64,000 nt of DNA from Parasponia andersonii (GCA_002914805.1 JXTB01000253.1:113729-177728); one strand, 5' to 3'. Counted from the stretch's first letter, positions 1 through 11,450 are shown. The notes: generated by a model from the letters alone, not told the origin. Numbers and translations: made by a program.

Positions 1-400
1 TTCGTGGTGGCGAGGCGAAGCGACGCCGGTCGGTGGGCGGCCCGGACGGCGGCTGGCGGCGGCTCTGCGGGAGATCGGCCGAGAGGGAGAAGAGAGGAGA
101 GAGAAAGAGAGGTTTCGAGGGAGGGAGGAGAGAGAAGAGAGAGAGAGAAGGGGAGGAAGATGTGCACGTGGCCCATCTTTATTAGGCTGTGTAATTTTTC
201 AAAAATTACACATAAGTCCCCAAAATTTCAAATCTCTATCAATCTAGTCCCCCAAAATTTACAATTTAGTCCATCTGAACAAAAATTTTGCAAATTAGTC
301 CCTACAATATTTTATCCGGAAAATTGGTAAAATGTCCAAATTACCCTCGAAAATTCCGGGTTTTTACAATTACCCTGTAGAAGTAGTCAGTATATTCAAA
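1..400 (-). mobile_element. LTR-like fragment, truncated by window edge
   Basis: The first 160 bases are strikingly GC- and purine-rich (GGCGG and GAGAGA runs) and pass into AT-rich DNA with repeated phrases such as TAGTCCC and CAAAATTT. Read on the minus strand, phrases like GGGGACTTATGTGTAATTTT followed by a CT-rich leader resemble LTRs of plant gypsy elements of the Tekay/Del kind. That assignment is from general familiarity, not alignment. The open frame over the first 330 bases is compositional and does not look like a protein. The 5' end lies outside the window and the inner boundary is approximate. Confidence 0.4.
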
Positions 401-479
401 CAATACAGAAAGATTATTCAGTTTAAAAAGTCTTTACATGGTACTTGTGTGGTCTTGATAAACAACATCCCTTTGACAA

Positions 480-725
480 GTGGTTCCCTCTTTCCTTTTC
501 ATATTTCTCTCGTGCCCTTTATTCTCCCTTTGATTGCTTTGTTTTCTTCTTTAATCTCTTTTTCTAACTTTTTCCCCCCCTTAACTCTTCTTTATTTTCA
601 TATTTCTCTTATAGTCTCATTCTTTACTCTCTCTTGGTTGCTTTGTTTTTTTTTTTTTTTTTTTCCTTCTCTCTCCTTTTTCCTTATTTTCTCCATTCTT
701 TTTCCTTTTCTTTTCAATTTTCCAC
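480..725. repeat. Pyrimidine-rich low-complexity tract
   Basis: Roughly 240 bases are dominated by T and C, with a T run at about 645-664 and many CTTT and TTCC steps. Several overlapping open frames here are by-products of the composition. From 730 to 1300 I see nothing recognisable. Confidence 0.7.
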
Positions 726-1309
726 TTGTCTGATTAGTATATCTTGCTTTCAACAAAATATCCATCCTTTGGTAGGTTTCCACGTGTTTTTCTTGTCATT
801 TTTATCACAAAAGACAAATGTATCAAGATATAAGGGAATATAAACTAAATATTCACCCTAACTAAAAGAGAATGTCTACAAGAAATTAATGTCAAATAAT
901 AGATTTTGTCTTCATCGAATAATATCCATCGAACCATTTGCAATATTTGATACATGACTTCTCTTTCTAGTTCTCTCCCCCAAGTTCACATATGTCACAG
1001 CTCCTTGTGTGATCTTTCTCTTAGCCTCTTTCTTGCCTCTACTCATAATAAAGTTTTTTCGATTGACAAAAATCGAGTCGTATCAAAAAAATTGAAACTA
1101 ATTAAGGTGTAACATTTGATCACTGACTATTATATGTCAAGATTAAAGAAAATTTCAAACCTCATTTTTTGGTTTCCAAGTTCTTATCTCCATTGTTTTA
1201 TGACTACAACTTAGGTGCAATATGTAGTGATTTCATATGTCAATACAATATGTGAAGATAGTAGCAGATGTTGCAACCAATCCTATAAAGAGCTTTTTTC
1301 TCAACCTAC

Positions 1310-1605
1310 AAGTATAATGTCCATAATATGGCTCCTCGGTAAAGCTGGGTTATAGTGCTTCTCATAGAAAACTTGCTTCTCCAGTGATTTCCTACTTCTA
1401 AATCAACAAGATCGTTACTTGCAACCAACCTTTTCCAGAGACCTTGTCTTGGGTTGTAAGTACAACGTCCACAAAATGGCTCCTCGATAAAGTTGCGTTA
1501 TAGTGATTCTCATAGAAATTTTTCTCTCAAGTGATTTCTCACATCTAATCACCAAGATCATTACTCATCAAGATTGTTACGTATCCTCTTATCTAAACTT
1601 GCTGT
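1310..1605. repeat. 148-bp direct duplication, two diverged units
   Basis: A unit starting at 1310 (AAGTATAATGTCCATAATAT, then GGCTCCTCGGTAAAGC) recurs at 1458 (AAGTACAACGTCCACAAAAT, then GGCTCCTCGATAAAGT). Matching continues through TTATAGTG, TCTCATAGAAA, AGTGATTTC and AAGATC-TTACT, so two complete units lie head to tail with a 148-bp offset and moderate divergence. No coding capacity is evident. It may be a remnant of a transposon internal repeat. Confidence 0.75.
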
Positions 1606-1859
1606 AGAAATTAATTTTCTTGCAATAGAAAGATGATAAAAAACCACTTATCTACTTACCTTTTACCCTTAAGCCAAAATTGGGTGAGAGAAAAAATAAA
1701 CTGAAAACACAAATATAAAACAAATACCTTTATAAATTCATATTTCTCCCATGAACTCATATTCTAGGAGAAAAACATATGACACTCTTTAGAGTAGTTC
1801 TCTTCTTACTCTTTTTCTTTCCTTGTCTCAAGTTTTGCCCTTTTTCCTTTATTTATTTT

Positions 1860-2960
1860 TAATTTAAAAAATGGAAACCATCAACTAAATTAGTTTGTAC
1901 TATTAACTAGAAACCAACATGACAATAATTAGTTTTGTAACTGGTAGCCATCAATCACTAATTTTGTAACTAGTTACTAAATTAGAAACAAGTAACTAAA
2001 TTCGTTCTAAAGTTCTCTTTTTTTTAGATAGTTGGTTCAAACAACTAATTTTAAGCTAATTAATTATTGAAAAATTAAATTGCTTTATACTTGTAAATGG
2101 AAACTAATTTGGTATTAATATTAATTTTGGAAATCAAATACTAACTTGAGAAACTAAGTTGGTAGTAATATTTCTTTAGAAACCTAAAATAAATTGAGAA
2201 ACCAATCTGGTTGCTGAGAAACCAAATTGGTTAACGACTTCTTCTTCATTTTTTATTTAAATTTTTGAGGAAATAGTTACTAATTACTCTTGAATCCAAA
2301 AATCAAATTGGTATACTGTTAACCAAAAACCAATCTAGTAGTTGGTTTCTAATCTGATTAGTGATGAGAAATCAACTTGAAAAACCAATCTGGTTATTAA
2401 GAAACTAAATTAGTTTCTAGAGAAATGAAGCTATTTATGGCTATTCTCGAAACCAAAAACTAAATTGGTTTCTACTTGAAACCAAAAACAATTTAGGTTT
2501 TTAACAGTGATTAGTAATCAAACCTTTAGCCACTAAATAAAGAAATCATTAGTTGCTTTTAAAATCAATAACCGAATTGATTTTCCATCAGTGACCATAA
2601 ACTAACTTGATTACTAAAGAAACCAAGTTAGTTATGGCTATTTTTGAAACCAAAAAATAAAATAGTTTCTAGCAGAAACTAGAAATTATTTTGTAATAAA
2701 CATAAATAGGTTTCTAATAATAATTAATAATCAAATTAGTTACGAAAAACTAGAAACCAGAAACTAACAAGCAATTTAGTTACTAGAAACCAGAAACTAA
2801 AATAGTTGCTAGTGATAACTAGTAACCAGATTGGATATTGAAAATTTAAAACTAATTTCGTTGCTTAAAACTAGAAACCAAACTAGTTTCTGGTAGTAAT
2901 CAGAAACTAATTCTTATTAATTTGATTACTAAAAACTAGAAACTTGATTAGTTTCTTTAG
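1860..2960. repeat. Degenerate AACCAAATTGGTT-type minisatellite
   Basis: About 1.1 kb is built from endlessly varied short phrases such as GAAACCAAATTGGTT, GTTACTAGAAACCAG and AACTAAATTAGTTTCT. The units are partly palindromic, so both strands read alike. No fixed period can be seen by eye. The same kind of core, much shorter, occurs near 8260-8345, 8660-8710 and 12477-12610, where it sits between shared flanks; see the findings. Confidence 0.7.
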
Positions 2961-2999
2961 GTAAACAACAACAAAAAAAGGATAGCAACAAAAAAGGTG

Positions 3000-3260
3000 T
3001 TAGTGTTTCTTAAAATAAATTCAAAAAGATTGAAAGAGAAGTAGAATTGAAAAAATAGAAAAAAATAATTTAAAATGAAAAAATAAAAAATAAAATTGAG
3101 AAAAAGAAGATGAAAACAAATACTAAATGAAAAAGATAAAGGAAATAGAAAAAAAAAATGAAAGACTAAAAATTAAAAATAAAATTGAAAAGGTAAAAAA
3201 TGAAAATAAAAAAACAAAGGACAATAAAAAAAAGGAAAAAAAAAAAGGCATAAAAGAAGA
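3000..3260. repeat. A-rich polypurine tract
   Basis: About 260 bases consist of AAAAAT, GAAAA and AAAGGA steps with very few pyrimidines other than T. It directly follows the minisatellite. 3260-4960 has no recognisable gene. At 3600-3770 it contains repeated ACATACCA-TTTTAAAA phrases that resemble the flanks of the minisatellite-like repeats elsewhere. At 4575-4735 a phrase TTGAAATATATTT followed by GGTTCATATGC-TATGTAC occurs twice about 110 bases apart. Confidence 0.6.
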
Positions 3261-4969
3261 GAAAGGTCATTCACTAGTAACCTAGTAGGATAAAGATAAT
3301 ATGGGGCAGGTAGGGTGTCTAACCTCTTCATTTGTTGCATTTCTAATATACTTTTTATTATATAATATTGTTTGAAAAATGATGCCTTATATATGAAAAT
3401 ACCATCGCATTTTCTACACTCGAGTTTTATAAAAATATCGCTAAAGTTCCTACGGGGATTTTAATTATTACTTAAAGCTCATACATTCGATATTATTTTT
3501 GGAAAGATAGGTACTAATATTCAAATCTCTTGTATTATTCTATTATGATACTATGTTTAGTTTTGAATTGTATTAAGATGTTGCATTAAAAGTTAATTTT
3601 TGAAACATACCACTTTGAAAAGTAAATTTAAAAACATACCATTTGGATAAAATATTTAGAAAAGTACAACATCTAAAATCACCACTTTTGAAAAGTTATT
3701 TTTTGAAAATACCACTTTTAAAAATTTATTTAGAAACATACCAATTTTAAAAAGGATAAAATAATGTGAGAGAAAGGAATGAGAAAGAAAATAAGAAAAG
3801 AGAAAGTGATGAGAGAAAAATCAAGGACAAAGAAATTAAAAAGAGTCAGTATTGTTCAATACTATGTTATAATATAGTATAATACAAACTTTTTTTTCGT
3901 ATTAGATAGTACTCTTTGTAATGTATTAAATTTTAATGTCGTATTAAATAGTACAATAAAAAAGTGTAATAAAACATTATATTGAGTTTATAGCGCCCAG
4001 GTGCTAATTTCTCTGTTTGTCACTTATTTTGGCTTCCCTAAAGCATTATAGCACTCGATCATAGAGCCCAGGTACCTGGGTGTTATCAAAATGACTTTAA
4101 AAGTAATTTTTAACACCACCAAACCATGCACCTAAGCTATTTTCTTATAAAGATCAAAACTTCACATCTCGATCATTTTCAGACTGCTCCAAATCACTAA
4201 CTTGCTAATGTTTTATCCAATCTATAAACACAACAATAAAAAAAAAAACCCACATAAAACTCACAAAAACGAACTAGATACCAAGGTTAAATGGCACTTA
4301 ATTCATTAGTAAAACTCATTCATCACATGATAAGTATTTTGTTATTTAGATCATATATTTTAGATTGTGGTATATAAGATTTTTTTGATAGTATATGGTG
4401 CTCGATGTTGTCTTCTAATTAAAATAAGATGAAATAAAAAATCAATTCTAATAGTAGTGCTTAAGTAATGTGAAATAAAATTTTGTTATTATTATGTTTT
4501 CTCGGTGATCATGTTAATTAGTGTATATCGAGTCAGATTTTGTGCTCTTGCACATAATACTTCAAGTTTTTAAGTTGAAATATATTTTTGTTAAATTGGG
4601 TTCATATGCTTATGTACCTAGTTTATATTTTTATATTCACGATGTATCTGTTATATTTTTCTTATTTGACAAAAACTTGAAATATATTTCTAAATGTGGT
4701 TCATATGCCTATGTACTTTGTGTGTAGAATTATGTACCTAATATTGAAAACCACATTATTAGCAGGCCGAAAAAGAAAAGATTCCTCTGAGCTACTAAGT
4801 TTAAGAAGAAAAAGCAAGTGTGCTCAATGCAAAGCAATACAACCACAATTGAAAAGCTTGCATAAATCCAATTCATGGGAATCACGTGTCCTGAAGAAGA
4901 TAAAAAGCCACTGAGATCGTTAGGTTCTTAGTTTTCTGAGTTGTAGTGGTGCTTTATAAAGTCTGATAT

Positions 4970-5265
4970 CCTTATATATGGAAATATTATCATGATATAT
5001 GAGGTTTTATACCAGATTTATTATTTTAGATTCTATTGCCAATTTTGTTCTTTGTGTCGGTAGATGTTTAGATACATTTTTATTTTAGTCTTGATATATG
5101 CATATATTTTAATAGTATATGAGATTATGTACTAGATTTATTAATTGATATTTTGGGTATTTTTGTCAGTTTTGTTCTCAGTATTGGTGTGCCTCGGGTA
5201 CATTATTTTTGCATCTTTGTATATGGAAATTTTATCATGATATATGAGATTGTATGCCATATTTA
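4970..5265. repeat. Short tandem array, about 125-bp unit, 2.5 copies
   Basis: Units start near 4970, 5092 and 5216. Shared landmarks are a TATATGNATAT phrase, then ATCATGATATATGAG or its variants, then GATTTATTA and GTTTTGTTCT. The third unit is cut short where the next array begins at 5267. Divergence between units is visible but moderate, so the array is old. No function is evident. Confidence 0.65.
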
Positions 5266-5266
5266 T

Positions 5267-5830
5267 GAACCAAACAATAATAACAACTGAAATTAAGAAA
5301 TCACGAAACTTTTTTAACTCCAATCATGCACACAATTATATACCCAAGTGAAGAACTCTTAGTAAATGGCATACATAATTAGAATAATTAATGAATTTTT
5401 CTACCACACATAATTTTATGAACTTAACACATAATTTTATGAACCAAATAAGAATAACAATTGAAATTAAGAAAACACGAGGCCTTCTTCACTCCAATCA
5501 TGTACACAAGTATATACCCAAGTGAAGAACTCTTAATGCATAAATTCATGAATTTACGATTGAAAATAATTTATGAATCACAAATATTAGTTTATGAACC
5601 ACACACATAATATTATGAACCACATTCATAACCAGAATAACTTATGAATTTTTCAGCCACAAAGTTGTTGAACTGAGCACATAATTCAATGAACCAAACA
5701 AAAATAATAATTTAAATTAAAAAACAAAAGAAACATTTTTCACCAATCATAAACATAAGCATATACCTAAGTGAATAACTCTTAGTTCATAGATTCGTGA
5801 ATTTATGAACTGAACAAATAATCTTAGTAA
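5267..5830. repeat. Second tandem array, three units of 174-250 bp
   Basis: The phrase GAACCAAACAA or GAACCAAATAA occurs at 5267, 5441 and 5691. Each time it is followed by AATTAAGAAA-like sequence, CCAATCAT, a TATATACC(C/T)AAGTGAA phrase and TAACTCTTAGT-like sequence. Spacers between units contain repeated CACACATAAT and TTTATGAACC phrases. The array abuts the preceding 125-bp array, so about 860 bases are tandem repeat. 5830-6585 is AT-rich with no supported gene. Confidence 0.7.
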
Positions 5831-6585
5831 CCACACACATAATGATAACTCTATGAAACTAGATTAATTTATATTCTTTTATTTGTAAAATGTGTGTCTT
5901 TGAGTAATTTTAGCTTAGTTTTTACATAATTTTAGTTTATTTAGATTAATTTTTATTTCTTTAAGTATTTATTATAAGTTAATTTAAATTATTTAGTTTA
6001 GTTTGGGAATTAATTTATTCATTTATTGTGATTTAGATTTTTATTTAGTATAATTTGATTTTATTTGAATTATATTTTTATTTGATTTTATTTAATTTGA
6101 TTTTGTTTTTTTAAGAAGAAAATAAATTCAAAAAATTTGGGCTCAAACGTCTACGATAAAGTGAGAGAAGCAACAGGTGATTTCAGCCGTTGGATTATGC
6201 TCCCAAATAGTCGGTCAGTCTTATGCATTACACAAAGGAGAACGGGCACATGGAGCTAGGAGCACTGGGACTTGCTATTGTCAGCTCTACTGTAGCTATT
6301 GTAAGTTGTGTCCAATCCAATGCTACGCATTCTTCGTGCTACATGTATCTCACCTAGTAAAACACTGCCACATCAGCTACATTAAACCTACATATCCTTC
6401 ATCTAATCACGCACTAGATTCATACTGAGCTTGCGAATTTCTTCCACACACGATTATTGGTTAAAGTTCAAAAATGTAATAAAAGAAAAAACAAAAAAGA
6501 AAAGGAAAAAAGAATAAATAGAAAAAATAGAGACTTATACATCACTCAACTAATCAGATTGCTAGTAGAGAAACATGAAGACTTA

Positions 6586-7129
6586 CTGCTCGTTTGGCAC
6601 ACAGGATTGGATTATTTAAATGAGATTAGATTAGATTGGATTAGATAGTGTTATTTAGTACTATATTATGTTTAGTGTAATATAGGACTAAAATAAAATA
6701 AATATAATAACTTTTTTTAATGTAGCTCTAATTATATTTTATTTAGAAATAAATAAATAAACATTTCCAAAAATAGAAAAAAATAAATTTAAATGATGAT
6801 CATATAAAATATTATGATTTTAATTTATTTATGAAAAATATTATATAAAAATAACATATAGATTTTAGTGTAAAAATAAAAATTAGAATTTAATTAATAT
6901 TTATATTAAATAAAAAATTATTAAAGAAAGAAAGAAAGAAAAAAGAAACAAAAGTTTTGTTGGGCTTAGGATCAAATTAACCTAATTTTTAGTTGGGATA
7001 ATTTAGTCTCATGGGAAGGGAACTAAAAAGGAGGGGCAGACTCTTTTGTCCAATCTCCTTTTGGGCCTAACATGGGACTGGACAAAGGAGTCTAGTTCCA
7101 ACCCTTAGTCCAAGCCACCAAACGGACCC
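6586..7129. mobile_element. Tourist/Harbinger-like MITE
   Basis: The ends are inverted: the left end reads CTGCTCGTTTGGCA and the right end, read inward, GGGTCCGTTTGGTGGC, sharing CGTTTGG. TTA flanks both ends (6583-6585 and 7130-7132), matching the 3-bp duplication of PIF/Harbinger elements. The interior has repeated GATTAGATT phrases on the left and a GC-richer tail with TGTCCA and TGGACA facing each other. There is no open frame of transposase size. Only about 9 of the outer 13 positions pair, so it is an old copy or the exact ends are off by a few bases. Confidence 0.55.
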
Positions 7130-7309
7130 TTAGTAAACACTCCACCATTAGCTATAAAAGGCCAATACATTATTTTTTTACAAAATATGCCAGTACGTGA
7201 GAAGAAAAAAGACACCACTTTTGAGATAAAATTATAATATATCATCAGAAAAATAATTTCTTCTGGACATATTTTCGAATATGTAATAATATATATACTT
7301 TCGAATATG

Positions 7310-8062
7310 TAATAATAGATATACTGTAATATCCAATATGGCGTTTAGAGATGGCATTAGATATCTATGGCCCTAAAATTCATGCTCGAATAAGTTTTGA
7401 TAATTAATTAAATTCTTTAATTAATTTGTCTAGTCTTTTAATTTTAATACTATTCTACTAAAAATGTGGAATCATACTCTTGGAATTATACAATTAATTT
7501 TAGTCAGAACGCATTAGGTAGTCCGTTGATATAATCACTACATATTGGTCAATTGTTGATAGAGGATTTATAATTGGACCTAGGTTAATTATCTATCTAA
7601 CTCTCTAATTGCACCATTATCCTTGTGTACCATTAATTCTTCAATAAACAATTAATTTATAAATATATTATATATTGAGTACTCAAACCATTCAAGTCCA
7701 AAACTAATACACAAGGAAATCATCTTTATGACTTCCTTCAAGCAGAAATGGGTTCCAAATTTGTAAGTTATATTCCAAATTATTCATCTTATTTGTATTC
7801 CAGAGATTTATACAACTGATTCGACTTGTTTAAAATAAACTATAACAAATAGGTTCAAAAACAAAATATTAATAAGAGTCTTTAACTACTTAAGATTAAG
7901 ATTGATCTATATCTATGAATATTGTCTTGATGTTATTTGAATTCTCAACAGTTAATAGAATTTATGTTAGACTTAAATCACGTCTAGTGCAATCCTTTAT
8001 AATTTTATTATATAAAGTACATCTATTATAATATCACCACATTAATAATCCAGATATGACTA
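7310..8062 (-). mobile_element. Copia LTR fragment (family A/B/C, copy C), left part
   Basis: From about 7310 the sequence runs parallel to the solo LTR at 59633-61495 from its interior onward. Landmarks are TGTAATATCCA, TTAATTTGTCTA, the phrase ATTGAGTACTCAAAC, a CACAAGG-AAT phrase and AATCCAGATA. It therefore lies in the same minus orientation as that copy and opposite to the one at 26736-28574. The outer 0.7 kb present in the other copies is missing here. Homology stops at 8062 because of a later insertion and resumes at 9941. Confidence 0.8.
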
Positions 8063-9940
8063 CCGCTCGATTTGGTAAAGCTTTTTGGAAAGTTAAAATT
8101 ACTTATTCATTTTATGAATAATGATTTCTAACACTTTTACCTTTAATTACAAAAATACAGAGGTCATTTTTTTTTCCCCAATTCCCATACGATTTTTATT
8201 AGAGAAAGTATTATTTTTAAAAAAGTTTATAGAAAAATACCGTTTTTAAAATGGTTGCAAGTTAGCAGTTTCTGAAAACTAGTTACTAGTACCAATTATC
8301 AGTTATAAATATTTACTTGAAATCTAATTACTGATTACTAGTTACTATTTTAAAAAATAGTACTTTTTCTAAAGATTTTTTTAAAAATGGCATTTTAAAT
8401 AAAAACCATATTGGATCTACAAAAAACAGAGATCACCGTATTTTTTTTAATTTTTTCTCAAAATATCATACAAGTCCTAACTTTCACTGTATGAAAAAAA
8501 GAGGACATTTTACATAAATCTTGTCCCATAGTTAAAAAAAAATTAAAAATCCGAAATAGACTAAAACTTTTGGGAAATCCTGGATTTTTTAGAAAATGCT
8601 AGTTTTTAATAATATTTAGAAAAATATATTTTTCTCAAAATTAATATTTTTAAAATTACTTGAGGTAATCAATCAAGATACTTCAAGTAATTAGTCCAAT
8701 TACTTTAATTATCTTTTCAATTAGTGAGAAGTGATAAATTTATCAATATTTTCAAAAGTGGTATTTTTCTAAATAGTTTTAGGATTTTTTAAAAAACTTC
8801 AAGATATTTTAATTTTTCTTTGAAACTTTATCAAAAAAAATCAAATTTCCTATAAAAAAATCATTTATTCAAGAATTTTTGAGTCAAATGGTATTTGAAA
8901 AACATATTAAAAATAGCTTCTTAAAGAATTTAGCCCAAAACTATAACTAGAATATGACGTTGGCCTAATCCAACTTTAGATTTTAGATTAAATGGGGAGC
9001 ACTATTTCATCTTTAATGAATATTTTTGATGGACAAAAATACCCTTGTTATAATATAAAAGTTCAACTCAAACTCTCCCTAACATATCGCCATTTTTTCT
9101 CCGGCGTCTTCTCTATCCTACACATCCAGTCATCGTCTCCTCTTTTCTGTAGTATCCAACCTTAAATCTTAACCACTCAACTCCTTAAGCTTGTAAAGTG
9201 TATATGTTTTCAATCTCTTTTTCTTCCAATTTTTCATTATCTTAAATATTTGTTTGACTTTTGTTTTTTCCATTGAAAAAAGAAAATGAACTTTGATGAA
9301 GGATCTTCACCTATCATATAAAAAATAATTAAATGTCTTTGTTTTCTCTTCTCAATGATGAACTTGTTGCCTCTTTTCGCACTTTTTTTTTCTCAATTTT
9401 GCTCTATAAATATTAACCATGGATTGTGACTCTTTGAATTTGAATTAAATATAAAACGGTACAATTTTAGAATATTTTTAAATTTATCTATGTTATAAGG
9501 AAGGAATATCCTTCCATTACCTCTCCCACAACCTCACTGCAATATCAGCCATAGGTCATCTAGTGTAGGCATTCAAAAAAGGCTCGTCATGAATATTCTG
9601 CATATAAAAAACTAGGAATTATAGATTTATATTCAGCAATTCCTTTTATCATCCTTTTTTCAAAGGACCTTTTATTAAATTTTATTATCAATCAAAAGTT
9701 AAACATATATGTAAAAGAAAAAAAATATTGTTTATAAAAATTAACAAATTATTTTATTATAATATCAAATTTGTTTATTTTATATTTACATACAATTTAT
9801 TTATATTGTTTTTTCAACTCATAACACTTCTGAAATTATAATGTATCAAATACTCAACTACTTTATGCTATAACAGATTTTAACTTCTGAACAACTAAAA
9901 GTGATACTTTAATAATTCACAACTATTCCAAACTAGACCA
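8063..9940. mobile_element. 1.88-kb insertion with TA duplication inside LTR copy C
   Basis: The intact sister LTR at 26736-28574, read on the minus strand, has GACTATTACATT at this point. Here GACTA is followed by 1.88 kb and then TATTACATT, so the insertion duplicated exactly TA. Its ends read CCGCTCGATTTGG and, inward from the right, TGGTCTAGTTTGG; these agree at GGTTT and otherwise mostly differ by transitions, giving weak terminal inverted repeats. It carries two copies of the repeat with a GGTAACC-like core (8150-8420, 8530-8860) and, near 9055-9200, a GC-richer stretch that looks like a plant 5' UTR. No transposase-size frame is present. The family is unknown. Confidence 0.65.
8530..8860. 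repeat. Dispersed repeat with GGTAACCAAT-like core, copy 1
   Basis: The order is: left flank with AAATCC and TTTAGAAAATG, a TTTAGAAAAATA phrase, a short core of ACTTGAGGTAATCAATCAAG and relatives, then AAGTGGTATTTTTCTAAA and a right flank ending AAATCAAATTTCCT. The same order occurs at 12330-12765 with a longer core. It lies wholly inside the 8063-9940 insertion. A more distant relative with a GTTACTAG-type core is at 8150-8420. Confidence 0.65.
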
Positions 9941-10199
9941 TATTACATTTCCAATGTTAATGAATCGTATTAATAATATTTAATTAAAGATCTCAACTGT
10001 AATTAATAATTACAGACTCTATTTAGTTTATTATCTTTAAACTTAATTATTATATATATAATACTGGTCACATTAATAAATTAGGAATTTTTTTATATTT
10101 GTTGAACATAAAAAAATATGCACAATATCAAATAAAAAATATAATTTTATTTATTCAATAAAAATACAAATACATGCTTTAGGGGCATTAACGCTAACG
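9941..10199 (-). mobile_element. Copia LTR fragment (copy C), right part
   Basis: Homology to the sister LTRs resumes with TATTACATT, then continues through ATTAATAATATTTAATTAA, TTAATTATTACAGACT-like sequence, a TTTAGTTTATTATC phrase and ATATGCACAA. It ends near GCTAACG at 10193-10199, equivalent to the CCTAACA terminus of the copy at 59633-61495. The outer TSD cannot be tested because the other end is missing. 10200-10985 is AT-rich with no recognisable feature. Confidence 0.75.
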
Positions 10200-10985
10200 T
10201 AAATAAGACTATAAATATACATATATACAAGAAAATTAGCAGTTTTAGCCAGTATTATGTTCTTTGCCAAAAAAGTGGTTGACCATTTTTAAAAAAATAA
10301 TTGAACAAATTTATATGTGATTGACTTAAAAGTTATATAAAAGTCTAAAATCTAAAAACTTCTAACAACAGGAGTTCATGATCTGTTTAGTTTGAAAGTC
10401 AAAGCCATGATCAAACCATAGATATGAAATCTTATTTATTTGGTTTGCTTAGCATAAGACTTTACAAGGAAACCAAGACAAAGCGAATTAACCACATTTA
10501 ATCTGTTTAAATGTATATTTATCCTTTAAATTTAGTTGTAATTCTCATCCATTTCATATAAATTTGAAGCACAACCAAAAGTCAAGCTTAACCACAATTG
10601 ATAAAAGACAATTTACCTAAACTAGAATATAACAAAAAAACTAAGTTTCAATCCAACTAATTATACTGATATGTTTATAAATCATAAGACTATACAAGAT
10701 ATAAAAGAAAGAAAATTATTTCATTTTTGTCAGTTTTATTGGCTTGGGTTGGCAGTTGATTTAATTGATTTCATATCCTAAAATTATTAACCAAACATGC
10801 CAAAAACAAATGTGCTTTCCAAATCTATCGACTCCCTAGAAAGCGAAATAAGTTTGGTTGGATTGGTCAATTTTTGTAGTTTCTCAGTTTTTTATCATTT
10901 AACATAGATAATACTAGGATCTCAAATATTATCCTAAATTTTAAATGCAAATAAATGTGATATATGAGCTATCATTTTTTGATTG

Positions 10986-10999
10986 ATTTATTAGAACTT
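10986..10999. repeat. SINE target-site duplication, left
   Basis: ATTTATTAGAACTT here is repeated exactly at 11437-11450 on the other side of the SINE. A 14-bp exact duplication is typical of LINE-mobilised insertions. Confidence 0.9.
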
Positions 11000-11436
11000 T
11001 TTTTATGGCAAAAAGGGGAGGAGAGAGCAACCAGCGTGACTATCCTCCTTAGGCGTGACCATAGGAGCTCCAACAATGTTCAAGAATGGGCATGACCATA
11101 GGACCTCCAACCCCATTCAAGAATATTTACCAAGATCCTATGGGTGGGTCGCTACCACTAGGTAGTCGAGTGTATCATCTGAATCTCATCTAAAGAATTA
11201 GCTATGGGCGGGTTGCTATCACCGGGCAGTGGAGTGCATCACCTGAACTCTATTCGAACAACTAGTGGGAACTGCACCCTAGAAAGCTAAGGATAGGGCA
11301 CACTCAATCAAATACGGAGTTGGTAGGTAGGTATCTTCACATTTAAGACTCTCAAAAGAGCTACTCAAAATTCAAACCCATGACCTTGGCCTCCTAAGAT
11401 AAATACATTACCACTAGGCCACTTATTAAGTGGTTA
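11000..11436 (-). mobile_element. tRNA-type SINE with internal duplications
   Basis: Read on the minus strand, the head carries a pol III box A (TGGCCTAGTGG, 11411-11421) and a box B-like GGGTTTGAATT (11369-11379). The body is GC-richer than its surroundings. The 3' end is a short A tail, seen as a T run at 11000-11004. Exact 14-bp duplications flank it. The body contains two tandem duplications: about 36 bp (GCGTGACCATAGGA near 11053 and GCATGACCATAGGA near 11089) and about 64 bp (TATGGGTGGGTCGCTACCA at 11139 and TATGGGCGGGTTGCTATCA at 11203). These make it long for a plant SINE. Box B lacks the usual CC end, so current transcription is doubtful. It depends on LINE machinery for movement. 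Confidence 0.88.
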
Positions 11437-11450
11437 ATTTATTAGAACTT
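11437..11450. repeat. SINE target-site duplication, right
   Basis: This is the second exact copy of ATTTATTAGAACTT, directly next to the tRNA-like head. 11451-12330 is AT-rich with no gene or repeat I can support. Confidence 0.9.

Noticed and set aside
4-330. 108-codon open frame at the window start
   Set aside because: Arg/Gly/Glu-rich reading of a GC- and GA-rich LTR-like leader, then an AT-rich tail; no protein-like domain.
332-843. Several overlapping hydrophobic or lysine-rich frames on both strands
   Set aside because: They arise from a T/C-rich tract; the strand-symmetric Phe/Leu or Lys/Glu runs are compositional.
6177-6428. 83-codon Cys/His-containing frame
   Set aside because: No zinc-finger spacing or similarity I recognise; could not be supported as a gene.
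11369-11421. Possible tRNA gene
   Set aside because: Boxes A and B are present, but there is no cloverleaf; the A tail and 14-bp TSD show it is a SINE head.
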